64,000 nt of DNA from Entoloma clypeatum (lineage: Eukaryota; Basidiomycota; Agaricomycetes; Agaricales; Entolomataceae): contig OY751489.1 of assembly GCA_963565915.1 (NCBI GenBank), forward strand, positions 2,976,001 through 3,040,000, written 5' to 3'. The position numbers and the translations under genes are program-made. The notes under the pieces were generated by a model that was not told the origin of the DNA, searched no databases, and saw only the letters and a program-made list of their open reading frames with translations. Positions 31,141-41,572 of this stretch are shown piece by piece. Position 1 is the first letter of the stretch. Every line of letters begins with the position of its first letter.

Positions 31141-31636
31141 TGTTACATTCCGATCAATTCCGACAATTTCCGACCAATCCCGACACCTCCGACCAATCCC
31201 GACACCTCCGACACCTCCGACATTTTTGACTAATACTTATTATGCATACTTACTGTTATGAATCTCGTTACTACGTACATTACTTACATCCGACCATTTT
31301 ACTTATGTTAAGAATCTCCGACAGCCACTCGTTATCCAACTCCGACGAAGCCACACGTCCTCCGACATAGTATTTAAACTTATGTAGAATCATGTATTAG
31401 CTTCAGTTTGAATATCAACTTAGATTCAACATCATACCTCCCGTCCTCTTTCCGACTCTTAACTTGAGTCCGACCTCCGACCTCCAATCCTCCGATCCTC
31501 CGAAATAAGGACACCAACATATTAGCAAGGGCGCAACACACAAGTTGAAGCCAAGTCCTTGCCCCTATGTTACACGTGCTCCGACCTTCCGACGCGTCCG
31601 ACGTAGCTCCAATGTTTTGTTGATCAGTTCTTAACA
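31141..31636 (+). repeat. 3' LTR of element C
   Basis: 496 bp with the same ends as the 5' LTR. It is about 19 bp longer through one additional TCCGAC-containing unit near 31190. The remaining differences I see are few transitions. The upstream flank GGCCCTAAGGGGAAAATAC contains the purine tract. Confidence 0.88.
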
Positions 31637-31641
31637 TGCTC

Positions 31642-33974
31642 TTGGGACATGACTGGTTGGTACACCACAACCCCACAATCAATTGGACAACCAGCGTGGT
31701 AACATTTAACCGGTGCCCAACAACATGCCGAACCAAACACTCAGATTTCAGGATTAACCTTGATGGTTGCAAACACCGGGTTCGCATGGTTGAGGTGCGC
31801 GACAAAGATGCACCCAAGAAGTTGGATCAGAAATGGAAGCCTGGAGACCCTATTTTGGAAGCTGTCACTCCCACACCACCTCCCACAACCAAACAACCCT
31901 CATATGTTGAACGATTTGCTTATCTCTTCAAGAAGGAGAACTTTGATAAGATCCTGAAGGAGAGGGAGTGGGACCATGGTATCAAACTTACACCAGATGC
32001 ACCAAAGGAACTAGGGGGAAATACATATTCTATGACACAAAAGGAACAAGAGGAGTTGGACGCATTCATCTACGAGGGTCTAGCAACAGGAAAGATCTGT
32101 CTGTCTAAATCCCCTTATGCCTCCCCTTGCTTCTACATCAACAAGAAGGATGGTTCCAAATGATTGGTACAAGATTACTGCATGGTCAATAAATTCATGA
32201 TCAAAGACAAGTTCCCACTCCCACAAATATCTAATCTCTTGGATGTACTGAAAGATGCAGTCTACTTCAATAAAATGGACATCATGTGGGGCTATAACAA
32301 TGTCCAGATTAAGGAGGGCAATGAATGGAAAGCTACCTTCCTCACCAGTCGAGGATTGTTTGAACCATTGGTCATGTTTTTTGGTCTTTGCAACTCCCCG
32401 GGAACGTTCTCTCAAATGATGGCTAGTCTATTCCGGGACCAGATCCGCCAACGTATCTGCATGATCTACATGGATGACATTGTGGTTATTGGTAAAACCA
32501 AGGAAGAACTCGCGCGAAACACTGAAGAAATCCTACAGATCCTATTGGACAATGATTTGTTCCTAAAGGAGAAGAAGTGTTTATGGGAAGTAATGAAATG
32601 TCCTATATTGGGATATGTTGTTGGTGAAGGACCTGTCGAAATGGAAACCGAGAAGGTGGATACAATCTGAAACTGGCGAGCACCCACATCAAAAAAGGAA
32701 GTTCAGAGGTTCCTTGGATTTGCTAACTTCTATCGATGTTTTATTGAAGGGTACTCAAACATTGCGAAACCTCTCACCATGCTCACAGGCGGTACGGCAT
32801 TTACTTGGGAACCAACAGAGCAGCAAGCCTTTGAAGGTCTCATATGGGCAATTACATCAGCACCAGTCTTGGCATTACCAAAACCAGAGGGACAGTTTAG
32901 GGTTGAAACCGATACATTGGGCTATGCCATTGGAGCGGTACTCTTTCAGAAGCAAGATGACAAATGGCATCCCATCGCGTTCTTGTCACGGACCATGTCC
33001 GCAGCTGAACAGAATTACGAGATATATGACAAGGAACTCCTGGCGGTCATGGAAGCATTAAAAGATTGGAGACACTATCTGCTCAAAGCCAGGAAATGTT
33101 TCGAGATCACAAGAACCTGGAATATTTCCATCGTCCTCAGGACCTAAATCAACGACAGCGATGCTGGAAAATGAAGTTACAAGACTATGACTTTGAACTA
33201 TGGCATGTGCCCAGCAAGACCAATGTAAAAGCAGACATCCTGTCACGCTTACCCTGGTATGAAGCGGAACTCAAACCACAAGACGGTGACCAAATGCTCA
33301 AGGAGGGATTATTCTTGAAATGATTGGAATCAGAAGATGTGGTACAAATGGAGATGTTCACGGAGGAACAATTCTTTGAAGAGGGTGAAACATCTGATTC
33401 CATCAAAATTGGAAACATTACAACCATTGAAAACCCATGGAACACATGCATCAAGGCTTCGAACTGCATGGAGACAGAAGTAGTGCAGGGCCTAAAAAAG
33501 AATCCTCATTGGTATCAGCAGGAAAACGGGATCACCTATGCAGGAGAATGAGTCTATGTCCCACCAGATCCACAATTATGACAAGAGTTGATGTTCGAAT
33601 CACACAATACACCAGTGGCTGGACATTCAGGACAGTACTGAACGCATGAACTCCTCACTCGCACCTACTGGTGGCCTACCATCCTGCATGATGTGAAGAA
33701 GTATGTGAAAGGTTGCGACACTTGTCAACACAACAAGATCAACCGACAGAAGCAACATGCTCCGCTACATCCCCTTGCAGCACCAAGTCACCCATGGGAA
33801 GACATAGGGATCGATGTTGTGGGACCGATACCAGAATCTGATGGAAAAATGCAATTCTGGTTATCATGGATAGGCATTCGAAGATGCTTCACCTCATCCC
33901 GACAACCGTGGAATTATCAGCTGAAGGATTAGCCAAGATCGATTGGAATCAGATATGGAAACTTCATGGGATCC
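31642..33974 (+). pseudogene. Gypsy copy B pol, remainder (RT, RNase H, partial integrase)
   Basis: Continues from LGHDWL after element C. RT has KLTPDAPKELGG, IYMDD at about 32470 and the same two TGA stops as copy A (32161-32163 after FYINKKDGSK and 32668-32670 after EKVDTI). Copy B has further stops where copy A keeps Arg: near 33322, 33549, 33579 and 33639, each CGA or CGG in A and TGA in B. A small deletion near 33105 removes the EILTDH segment of RNase H. Integrase runs through the zinc finger and GIDVVGPIPESDGK and ends at KLHGIP (33974). Non-functional. Confidence 0.88.
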
Positions 33975-34798
33975 CTCCTAATCAATCTTCGGATAACAGT
34001 TGTCTGGACACTGATAAACTCTCTGATCTCTGTGATCTGACCTGTCTGAGGTCCTCCTTGAACGCGAAAGCTTTTGAGTTCATTCTGTCGGGCGTTATAG
34101 CGCGCGATCTGGTGTTGCTGAGCAAGATGGATGCTCTCTGCTATCTCGCCATGGGGGCAATGCTCATCATTGTCTAGTTCTTCGTCAAGCACCTGCTGTA
34201 GGATGCAATGGATCTCCGATTCAATGTACTGCTGGATGAGCATAAAATCGATACTGTCTCGAGGACTTAGCTCCTCCTGTTGGGCTTCTGGCATGCTGAA
34301 TGGGTTACTGGTGAAGTCTTCAAAGAAGCGCGATGTCTTGACTCATCTGGTAGTTGCTCTCTTTGCTCTGGGCGAACCTAACGAGATTTAGCAACTTGTT
34401 ATGCTTAACAAACTGTTCCAAGGTTTGGGCAGAGTATGCAGGAAGTGGAAAGGTGAAGAGCAATGTGATTGCTAAATCTAAGGAATCTAACTATGTTACA
34501 GAGGGTTTATATAGGTACTGACAATAGGTGATAGCAGATGAGTCAGTACTGTGAAAGGCAGTGTGCATGAGTAAGGCGACTGCAGAAGGCTATGTACAGT
34601 GAGTAAGCTGACTGCAGAAAGTGAGTCAGCACGGGAGCGAAGTATACTAAAGGGGATGACGAAGTAAGGTAGTGAGTCAGACTGGGAATTGAAGGTTGTG
34701 AAAGTAGACATTAGACATAGTAAGTTCGTAAGAGGGCGCCGCGTTCGGATGATAGGTAAAAGATATGACGTGGTCCTCATACCATAGAGTCTGTAACA
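33975..34798 (-). mobile_element. Inverted 5' end of gypsy copy B family (gag start and LTR)
   Basis: Minus-strand sequence equivalent to the 5' LTR (34397-34798, 402 bp) and the first third of gag (34294-33975, MPEAQQEELSPRDS). It is joined head-to-head to the truncated integrase of copy B at 33974/33975. A few bases around ATCC are common to both parents at the junction. The bases after the LTR (TGGTG) do not match those before the copy-B 5' LTR (CTAGT), so no target duplication brackets the composite. Confidence 0.88.
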
Positions 34799-34799
34799 T

Positions 34800-36784
34800 G
34801 GTGCTGCGCAGGATGTGGGAGGGGATATCTTCATGGGATATGCATCAGACATCTCTGAAGATGCGAGTTTGGATGAGTGGGATGATCTTGAAGAGGAAGG
34901 AACCGGCAACAATGTTACCAGCTTTGAGTTTCCAGTCAGAGGAGTGCCACCGCCTCCAAAACATTGCTGCTTGTCCGTTTCATATTGCAAAACTTGATTA
35001 TGTGCTTGAGAAACTCACTGGAAGGAATTGGAGGCTGCGTTGGTGGCAATTGAGAGGCTCATTGAGTCAAAGAAGGCGGGGGTTTTTGTGGGTGGGCGAA
35101 ATGGACTGCAGGAGTATCAGGCATGCACAATACAGAGCTACTTGAAAATGGTGGTGCAAAATGGGCATGGAGGGAAACACACATCAGTCTGCACGGCTGA
35201 AAGCCAAGGGTTTTCAGCAAAATGGGGGGCGCGACTGGTATGGTGATGGGTCAGATGTTGGGTGGACTCGTGAGAACTGCCTCAATCACGCCGCGGACAG
35301 CATGCGAAGTCCTTTTCCTTTCTCTCAGATCCTGCAATCAAGGCAGAACTTCATTTCTTTGTCCACTCAAATCAATGGGCCATGAATCCTGGAAAGCTTG
35401 CTGAGTTTTCGAAAGAGAAGATGGTGGAGGAGGCTGCGAAAAAATATCTTCAGCATATTGTTGATGAGGAGATGCCGAGAGGGTTGAAGAAATATCTCAA
35501 GGTTGAACTCATGCCTCGCATCCATATGAGGGTGGGGAAGGAAGTTTCACTTGAGACGGCACGTTGTTGGCTGCATCGCGAGGGTTTCCGATATACTGAA
35601 CACAAGAAGGGCCTGTATTTTAATGGCCATGAGTGGCCTGACGTGGTAGAATACTGACAAAATGATTATATACCCAAGCTTGAAGCAGTCCGGCACCGAG
35701 TGGTGGAGTACGAGGTCAGAAAAGTCGAGAAGGAAGTGCAGAAGAAGAACGCATATTATGTTGAAAGGCAGGTGGTTATTCTTTATCAAGATGAGTCAAC
35801 AATGCAGGCAAATGATGGCCTGAAGAGGAGTTGGGTTTTGGAGGGTGAACAGCCATTGCGAAAAAAGGGTGTGGGGTGTGGAATTCATCATTCAGACATC
35901 GTTTGTTCAACTCATGGATGGCTCAAGAATGCCAGCCAGACAATGGAATATGGAAAAAACTATGAGGGATATTGGGATGGTGAAATGTTCATCAAGCAGG
36001 TGTGTTATCAGATTCCAAATCAGTCACCCACTCACGGGAATGCAGCTTTGGGAAAAGATCATACCAGCTTTTGAAGTTGCACTTGGCCCAGGTTATCAAG
36101 CAATGTTGGTTGTTGACAACTCTCAAGGCCATGGAGCATATGCAAAAGACATGCTACTTGTCTCATGGATGAATTTATGGCCAGGAGGTTAACAGCCATC
36201 CATGTGAAATGGATGGTTTGAGCAAGGAGATCAACACATCAAGCAGGAAATGAACTTCCCACTTGACCATCTTGAGTTTCCTGGACAGCCAAAAGCAATG
36301 AAGCAGGTGCTCATTGAGCGTAGACTCTGGAGACACAAGCTCCTGATGGCATGCAAGAAATGCGACAAGGACCAAACTGATTGCTGTGCCACAAGAATTC
36401 TCAACCTTCAACCTGACTTCATGGAACAACATTTGTTGGTGCAGGAAGTCATAGAGGAAGCAGGACACATGTGCCTCATTCTTCCCAAATTCCATTGTGA
36501 GCTCAATGCAATTGAGTTCTTCTGGGGCGCAGCAAAACGGTGGTTGCGCAAGAACTGTGATTACACTTTTCAGACACTCCGAGAAAACACACCCAAAGCT
36601 TTGGCTTCCGTGCCTCTGCATACCATTTGCAAGTTTGAACATTGTGTCTTCTAGTGGCTGGAAGCTTACAAGACTGGGCTTTCAGCAAAAGATGCTCAAT
36701 TTAAGGTGAAACAATTCAGTTCCACACACTATAAATCACACAGACACATTCCCGAGAGAGTTGCTCAGCTGATGGATGCTTAGT
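34800..36784 (+). pseudogene. Broken basidiomycete DDE-superfamily transposase
   Basis: A degenerate plus-strand gene typical of agaricomycete DNA transposons. Recognisable blocks: an N-terminal segment with EVSLETARCWLHREGFRYTE and LYFNGHEWPDVVEY; first catalytic Asp in VVILYQDEST; HGWLKNASQTMEYGKNYEGY; second Asp in MLVVDNSQGH; MNFPLDHLEFPGQPKAMKQV; zinc-like CKKCDKDQTDCCATRIL; Glu in HCELNAIEFFWGAAKRWL; and a C-terminus ending RVAQLMDA at 36784. Frameshifts near 36040 and 36185 and stops near 35656 and 36652 break it. I cannot see its terminal repeats. The region 34800-35380 is poorly preserved N-terminal sequence. Confidence 0.75.
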
Positions 36785-37059
36785 AATATACCATATTTAG
36801 ATGTACCTTCCTTATTTAGGCACTATTACATAAGGGTGCCAATTCGAAGTTCCCAAAAAAATATAACTCAGTCAATTTTGATCCAATGGAAAATCTGCCT
36901 TGGGGTTTTGTTCTACTCCTGAAAGGAAGTCAATTTACCAGATATCATCAAAAAAGATCAAATTTGGGGGTGTCATTTCATTTGCACAAAAGAGGCAGTG
37001 TTTAGGTGTGTTGCACCATAGCCTTACCCTAATCATCCTGTTTTCCCACTGAAGCCACT
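36785..37059. other. Boundary between transposon nest and gene-rich DNA
   Basis: AT-rich sequence after the broken transposase with no gene, clear terminal repeat or other element. It forms the 3' flank of the MIS12 gene. Confidence 0.5.
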
Positions 37060-37981
37060 TCAATCTCTGACAATCCCCACTGTGGAAGCCACCACAGTTT
37101 TCAGATCTGTTGCAATGACATTGGTTGCCTCAACAGCTGCTTTCAGTGCATCTGTTTGCCCTATATTGTCCACCTTTCTTGTGAGCACCACAATGCCCAA
37201 ACCACTCCCACCTGTGTCGCCAGCACTCCTGTCAAGTAACTGTCCAACCACCCAATTGGAATACCCGCTTTGGCCGGTTTCCCACTGGCGTTTTCCGGGA
37301 TCTGCTAATGGCATTTGGTTCGCCGCAGCAGGGTCAAGTGGGGGTAAAGCAATGAGAGATTGGAACATTGTATTCGCCTTCGTCGGAAGGGAGGCGAGGA
37401 TGTCCAGTGATGGGGAGCTAAGAAAAGATAGCCGTTCGAGCCGTTCTTCGGCGCGTTTTCGCTGTTTGGCTGATGCCTGAATCGCGCGTTTATACATCCG
37501 TTGAAGGCGACGTTGCTGGTTGCATTGACTGAACAAAGTTAACATCGTGAGGAATCGAGGGACGTACATTATTAAGCTTTTCCCGCAGAGCCTCTAGTTC
37601 GTCCATCAGCTCCTTCTCCCTCTCCTGTGTCTGGGTCAAGTCAAAATTTTGTTGATGTGGCATGACGATGGGCAGGTCTGGAGGTATCGCAAAGATGTTG
37701 CGCAGCGACCACGCCTCGAAGAAATCAAACGCAATGTCTGTGTGGTATTCGAGCAGGGTTTGGAACGCGACGAGGCCCTGTTCCACTTCCTGTGTGCTGT
37801 CCCAATCCCCACCCTTGCGTGCCGCCCGCGCGTCTACCCACTTCTCGAGGAATTCTTCCATTCCGTTGACGCCATCCTGGACAGCATTGTTTGCGATGTT
37901 GATAATGTCGTCAAGGAGCAATTGGGGCGCGAAACCAAGGATTTCTGGGAGGAGAAGAGGATTGATTGTGGATGCGGCCAT
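37060..37981 (-). CDS. MIS12: Kinetochore protein Mis12/Mtw1
   Basis: Exons 37981-37568 and 37515-37060 (intron of 52 bp, GTACGT...CCAG) give 289 residues. Mis12/Mtw1 is a core subunit of the MIND complex that links centromeric chromatin to the Ndc80 complex. The N-terminal signature is clear: LLPEILGFAPQLLLDDIINIAN, then GLVAFQTLLEYHTDIAFDFFEAWSLRNIF and IPPDLPIVMPHQ. A coiled coil (EREKELMDELEALREKLNN, continuing QRRLQRMYKRAIQ) spans the splice site; I chose the acceptor CCAG because only it keeps this coiled coil in frame. The length fits the family. It is transcribed away from the Alba gene, with which it shares a 250-bp intergenic region. Confidence 0.9.
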
Positions 37982-38233
37982 CCAACGCGAAGTTTAGCCT
38001 CCGATCGGCGCAAATAGACCCAAATTGTGTCCTCATGCCAGAGACAGAGACGGACGGGAATGCAGGACCACAGCTCATTCGAGTGACGGACCATGTCAAA
38101 ATGAGTGCCTGCGTAGCTTTTGCTCTTTTCCGTCTTGAGGTACTTGCGTGTTTTCCACACAGTCGAATGATTCACCGCGACAAGGATTGAGCAGGCAAAT
38201 GAGGACAGACCTCTAGTGTTTCACACTCTCCCC

Positions 38234-38821
38234 ATGCCCTCGGCGCCAAAGACATCTGCTCCCTTGGTCGGAAACAACATACCTAATAGCAATTCGAAGG
38301 TGACCTCGACCATCCCGCGGTTGATATCCATCGTCGAAATCGTCAAGCGTGAATTCGTGAAAGCACTCGCCACAAAACATTCCCCGCGGCTTGCTGGGCT
38401 GCATCAGTACAACGAACTTGGCTGCCTTGAAGACCTCGGTATTGTGGACGGGAGTGCGGATGTCGAACAAGATAGAGCGACTGCATTGCTAATGGCCTTA
38501 GAGGGCAAGAACCAGTAAGTATTCTCGTATCTCACTTCCGGCATATAAAGCCTCTCGCCAAGCCCGAAACAGAAACAGACACCGTACATGAAGATCACGC
38601 TCTCTCACAACGCTCTCCCAGAATTGGTCAAGAAAGGCGCGACGTTAGTCGTTTCTGGAATTCTAGGTCATCCACGCTTTGACCACAGTGATGTCGTTAC
38701 CAGCTATCAGCCGCCAACCATACGTAAACTCACGAAATCTGCAAAGGCCAGACAAAAGAAAAGAGAGCGATTCGCGAAGAAAAATTCGCAGGTTGGCATA
38801 CTTGCAGACAGGGATGCCTGA
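38234..38821 (+). CDS. Alba-domain protein, RNase P/MRP subunit (Pop6/Rpp25-like)
   Basis: Three exons, 38234-38514, 38563-38643 and 38704-38821, give 159 residues. The Alba fold binds the RNA of RNase P and MRP in the Pop6/Rpp25 family. Evidence: STIPRLISIVEIVKREFVKAL, RLAGLHQYNELGCLED, then across intron 1 ALEGKNHPKQKQTPYMKITLS, the characteristic GKNHP block, and after intron 2 GATYQPP. A basic C-tail follows (SAKARQKKRERFAKK). Intron 1 is read with the acceptor GCCAAG (38561-38562), not the later CAG, because only that restores GKNHPKQKQTPY. An in-frame ATG six codons upstream (38216) is an alternative start. Confidence 0.85.
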
Positions 38822-38923
38822 CTTGTAGCTATGTAGAGGTAACCATAGCCAAATATTGATTATATAATCTACCAAAAGGTTGTCCTGCTTCAGTCGCCGA
38901 ACACTTGGCCCTCCCATTCTCAG

Positions 38924-40068
38924 ATGTCTTCAAAGAAAAGACTTCTCGATGACAGGGTCTCTTTGAAGCAGTGCAAAAAAGCGGTCGAGGCGTTACATGC
39001 GCACGAGACCAAGAAGCAGAAGCAATTGCAGGAATCCGAACTACTACCAGGGAAAGAACCTAACGTCTGGTTAAATGTCACCGTAAAGCAGATGCCTGCA
39101 GCAGCTAAGATAAAGCCCGCCAAAATGTACGTTGTATCCTACTTTTCTCGATGTGACATTGATTGTCGATCCTCAGCCCCATAGTTCATCCTCTCGTCGA
39201 TCCCCGAACAACAGCTGTTTGTCTCATCACAAAAGATCCTCAGCGCGAATACAAAGACTTGCTGGAGGCCCACAACATTAAATTTATCTCCAGAGTTGTG
39301 GGGATCGGAAAGCTCAAGGGGAAGTTCAAGCCTTTCGAAGCCCGACGGATGCTCTTGAAGGAGAATGGTCTTTTCCTTGCAGATGAAAGAGTCATTCCTT
39401 TACTTCCCAAGTTGCTCGGGGTGAAATGGTTCGACGCAAAAAAGTGAGTTCAGTCTTGGAGATGGAAATTTATGAATCTCTAACGAAACTTCAGGCAGCC
39501 AATTCCAGTTTGCCTAACACGAAAAGACTTGAAAGGTGAATTAGAGCGCGCTATCTCCTCAACTTATTTGAATCAAAACAAGGGAACTTGCACGTAGGTG
39601 TTTAACCTATGGCCAATCTTCATATCACTCAAAGAAAAGATACTCAGGTCGATCAAAATTGGCGTTATATCTCAGAAACCGGCCCAAATTCTCGCTAACC
39701 TTGAGACAGCGCTACCGTCGGTCGCAAAACATATACAGGGTGGTTGGGACAACATACAGGCGCTACATATTAAAACGAACTCCAGCGTCAGCCTCCCGAT
39801 ATGGAGTTGCAAGCTCGATGACAGTGAAGGGGGGCGATGGAATGGGCTCACAGCCGAAGACAGTGTCGACGAGGCGTCAGAAGTAGAATCGGGAAGCGAA
39901 GCCGATGAGATGGAGGTGGACAAAAATGAGAAGAGACAACCCGTGCAACCAAGGGAATTGACACAAAAACGGACTGGTGAACCTGGGGAGAAGAAGAAGA
40001 GGAAAGTGAAATCGATGGGGGCCAAGAGTGCCAAAGATGGTGTCCTGGGTAGGAAGATCGGGCAATAA
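38924..40068 (+). CDS. Ribosomal L1-domain protein (Utp30/Cic1/RSL1D1 type)
   Basis: Four exons, 38924-39126, 39177-39443, 39495-39593 and 39648-40068, encode 329 residues. These nucleolar proteins use an L1 fold to bind pre-rRNA in ribosome assembly. Evidence: SLKQCKKAVEALHAHE; WLNVTVKQMPAAAKIKPAKIPIVHPL across intron 1; TTAVCLITKDPQREYKDLLE; VVGIGKLKGKFKPFEARR; FLADERVIPLLPKLLG; KKQPIPVCLTRKDLKGELERA; NQNKGTCTSIKIGVISQKPAQI. The C-terminal tail is acidic then basic (EVESGSEADEMEVDKNEK, GEKKKRKVK), typical of nucleolar proteins. Intron phases keep all blocks in one frame. Utp30 and Cic1 cannot be separated by eye. Confidence 0.88.
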
Positions 40069-40302
40069 CCGGAACCTTTCAAGTTTCAGGATGTAGCTTT
40101 GTCGAGAACTGCTCTCCTATCGATCTATGCCTTGTGAGTCGCTGATATGTCCGTAACTTCCGTTATCCCTCCGGATCAAAGTTGTCTTCGGCAATGAAAC
40201 GAACGAGAGTCAGACCTCTGCTAGCCTCTGTCCTGACGGGGTGCTTCTCTTTCGCCATAACCCACATCCAGCTTCGTCGATCATCCAATCTTGCGTCCAA
40301 GT
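40069..40302. other. Intergenic region
   Basis: No gene seen. It contains the 3' flank of the L1-domain gene and the presumed promoter of the hydrolase; no clear TATA box. Confidence 0.4.
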
Positions 40303-41478
40303 ATGGTTGAGACGCCAGTATCGATGAAGTTACACATCCCCCACGCAACGCAACCAAATTGCGCGATCGTTGGTGTTCTGGAACAGCTATCACCTGCGAG
40401 TCCAACACAAGATCGGAAGATCGCCCTGAGGCTCACGTTTCGACGTATATCTCCTTGCTCAAACCGTTCATCACTCCGAAGATCCTGCATGGCACGATGG
40501 GGTATGTAATATCCAGGAGTCCGATTCCTGAAGCGCCTGGTGAGGTTGATGTCACGACCCAGACACAAGGATTATCTATTCCAGAAGCGCCTCGCACAGC
40601 GCCTTCCTCTTGATTCGTTTCGGTTTGATTTTCGGTATGTTACATCCGTCTCTTGAAATCCGTGCGCATTGGAGGACCCTAGTCTTCGTCAACTTCCTTG
40701 AACAGTGGGAATCACGAAACTCCGGGTAACTGGAGACAAGGTGCACTGGCAGAGGATCTGATAGACCTCACAGTCGTGGTTGAGTACCTCAAGGCCACGT
40801 ACGGATATGCCGTCGATCTAGTGATTGGCCAATCTCGCGGATCGCTAGTCGCCATGCGGTGGATCTGCACAACTGCGGACGGGAGAAACATCTCTAGTTT
40901 CGTCAATGTCTCGGCTCGGTACAGGCTGCATGTAGGAAAGTCCCGTTGTTCCCGTAATTCAAAAAAGCCACTCACGTTTTCTTCAGAAAGTTCTTGGTGA
41001 GCTGACTTGTTGGCTGTTATGTCGTCGTTTCTCAAAGGATTTGGCCAATAGATTCTGAGGAAAACCAGGTTTGGCAGGCGAGCTTTGTTGAGCAAGGGTA
41101 TCATGAATTGACAGTCACCGTTGCAAGGAAACAAATTACAGTCAAGATTTTCCCAGAAGAAGATGTAGAAGAATTCATCAAGTGGGACCCCTCAATCGTC
41201 TGGGATCAATTTCCGCCCACTGTCGACGCTCTTACAATACGCGGTTTAGCGGACAAAACCGTTCCACCATATCTGATTCAGTACATTGCTCTCGTGGCCG
41301 ATGTACATGCAGTTATGATGCTACAATCTCCGCGCAAGCACTCGGTAATAGGTCTCCTGGAACACATGTCCTGACTTTCCTGGAAGATGCGGATCATAAT
41401 TACACTGGTCGCCGAGACGAGGTTGTGGACGCGATATTAACATGGTGGGCACCTGATGTACCCACAATACCCCTCTAA
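40303..41478 (+). CDS. Alpha/beta hydrolase
   Basis: Starting MVETPVSMKLHIPH at 40303, exons can be joined to read VGVLEQLSPASPTQDRKIAL, LHGTMGHKDYLFQKRLAQRL, DSFRFDFRGNHETPGNW, VIGQSRGSLVAMRW (nucleophile elbow G-Q-S-R-G), FVNVSARYRLHKVLDSEENQVW, WDQFPPTVDALTIRGLADKTVPP and FLEDADHNYTGRRDEVVDAI. These give Ser of GQSRG, Asp of GLADKTVP and His of DADHNY as the catalytic triad. Most introns are normal (for example GTATGT...CAG at 40502-40560 and 40628-40705). Two junctions are not: after KIAL no GT or GC donor fits, and the join near 41280 needs a 32-bp intron. Either these are unusual introns or this copy is damaged. Substrate unknown. Confidence 0.7.
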
Positions 41479-41572
41479 TTAGAGGTACATAATATACTAG
41501 AGTGCTGACTTCGTCAGCCAAACCCTTGCTTGGAAATAGTTGGAGTCCATTCATTCAGGTAGGTATTGTACA

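Larger units (their letters stand above)
25544..31636 (+). mobile_element. Chromodomain Ty3/gypsy retrotransposon C, integrase-deleted
   Basis: 6.09-kb element with LTRs 25544-26020 and 31141-31636 (TGTTA...TAACA) and a perfect 5-bp duplication TGCTC (25539-25543, 31637-31641). Gag is intact; pol has protease, RT, RNase H and a chromodomain but lacks the integrase core; an antisense gene occupies 30008-30976. It inserted into the protease region of copy B. The LTRs differ mainly by an extra TCCGAC-rich unit in the 3' copy. Confidence 0.92.
23062..33974 (+). mobile_element. Chromodomain Ty3/gypsy retrotransposon, copy B (interrupted, 3'-truncated)
   Basis: Same family as copy A, plus strand: 5' LTR 23062-23463, gag 23566-25121, protease 25171-25543, then element C inserted at 25544-31636, then the rest of pol 31642-33974. 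Pol stops in the integrase after KLHGIP, where the sequence joins an inverted 5' end of the same family (33975-34798). The TGCTC duplication around element C lies in DMLLGHDWL and the frame is restored when C is removed. Confidence 0.9.
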
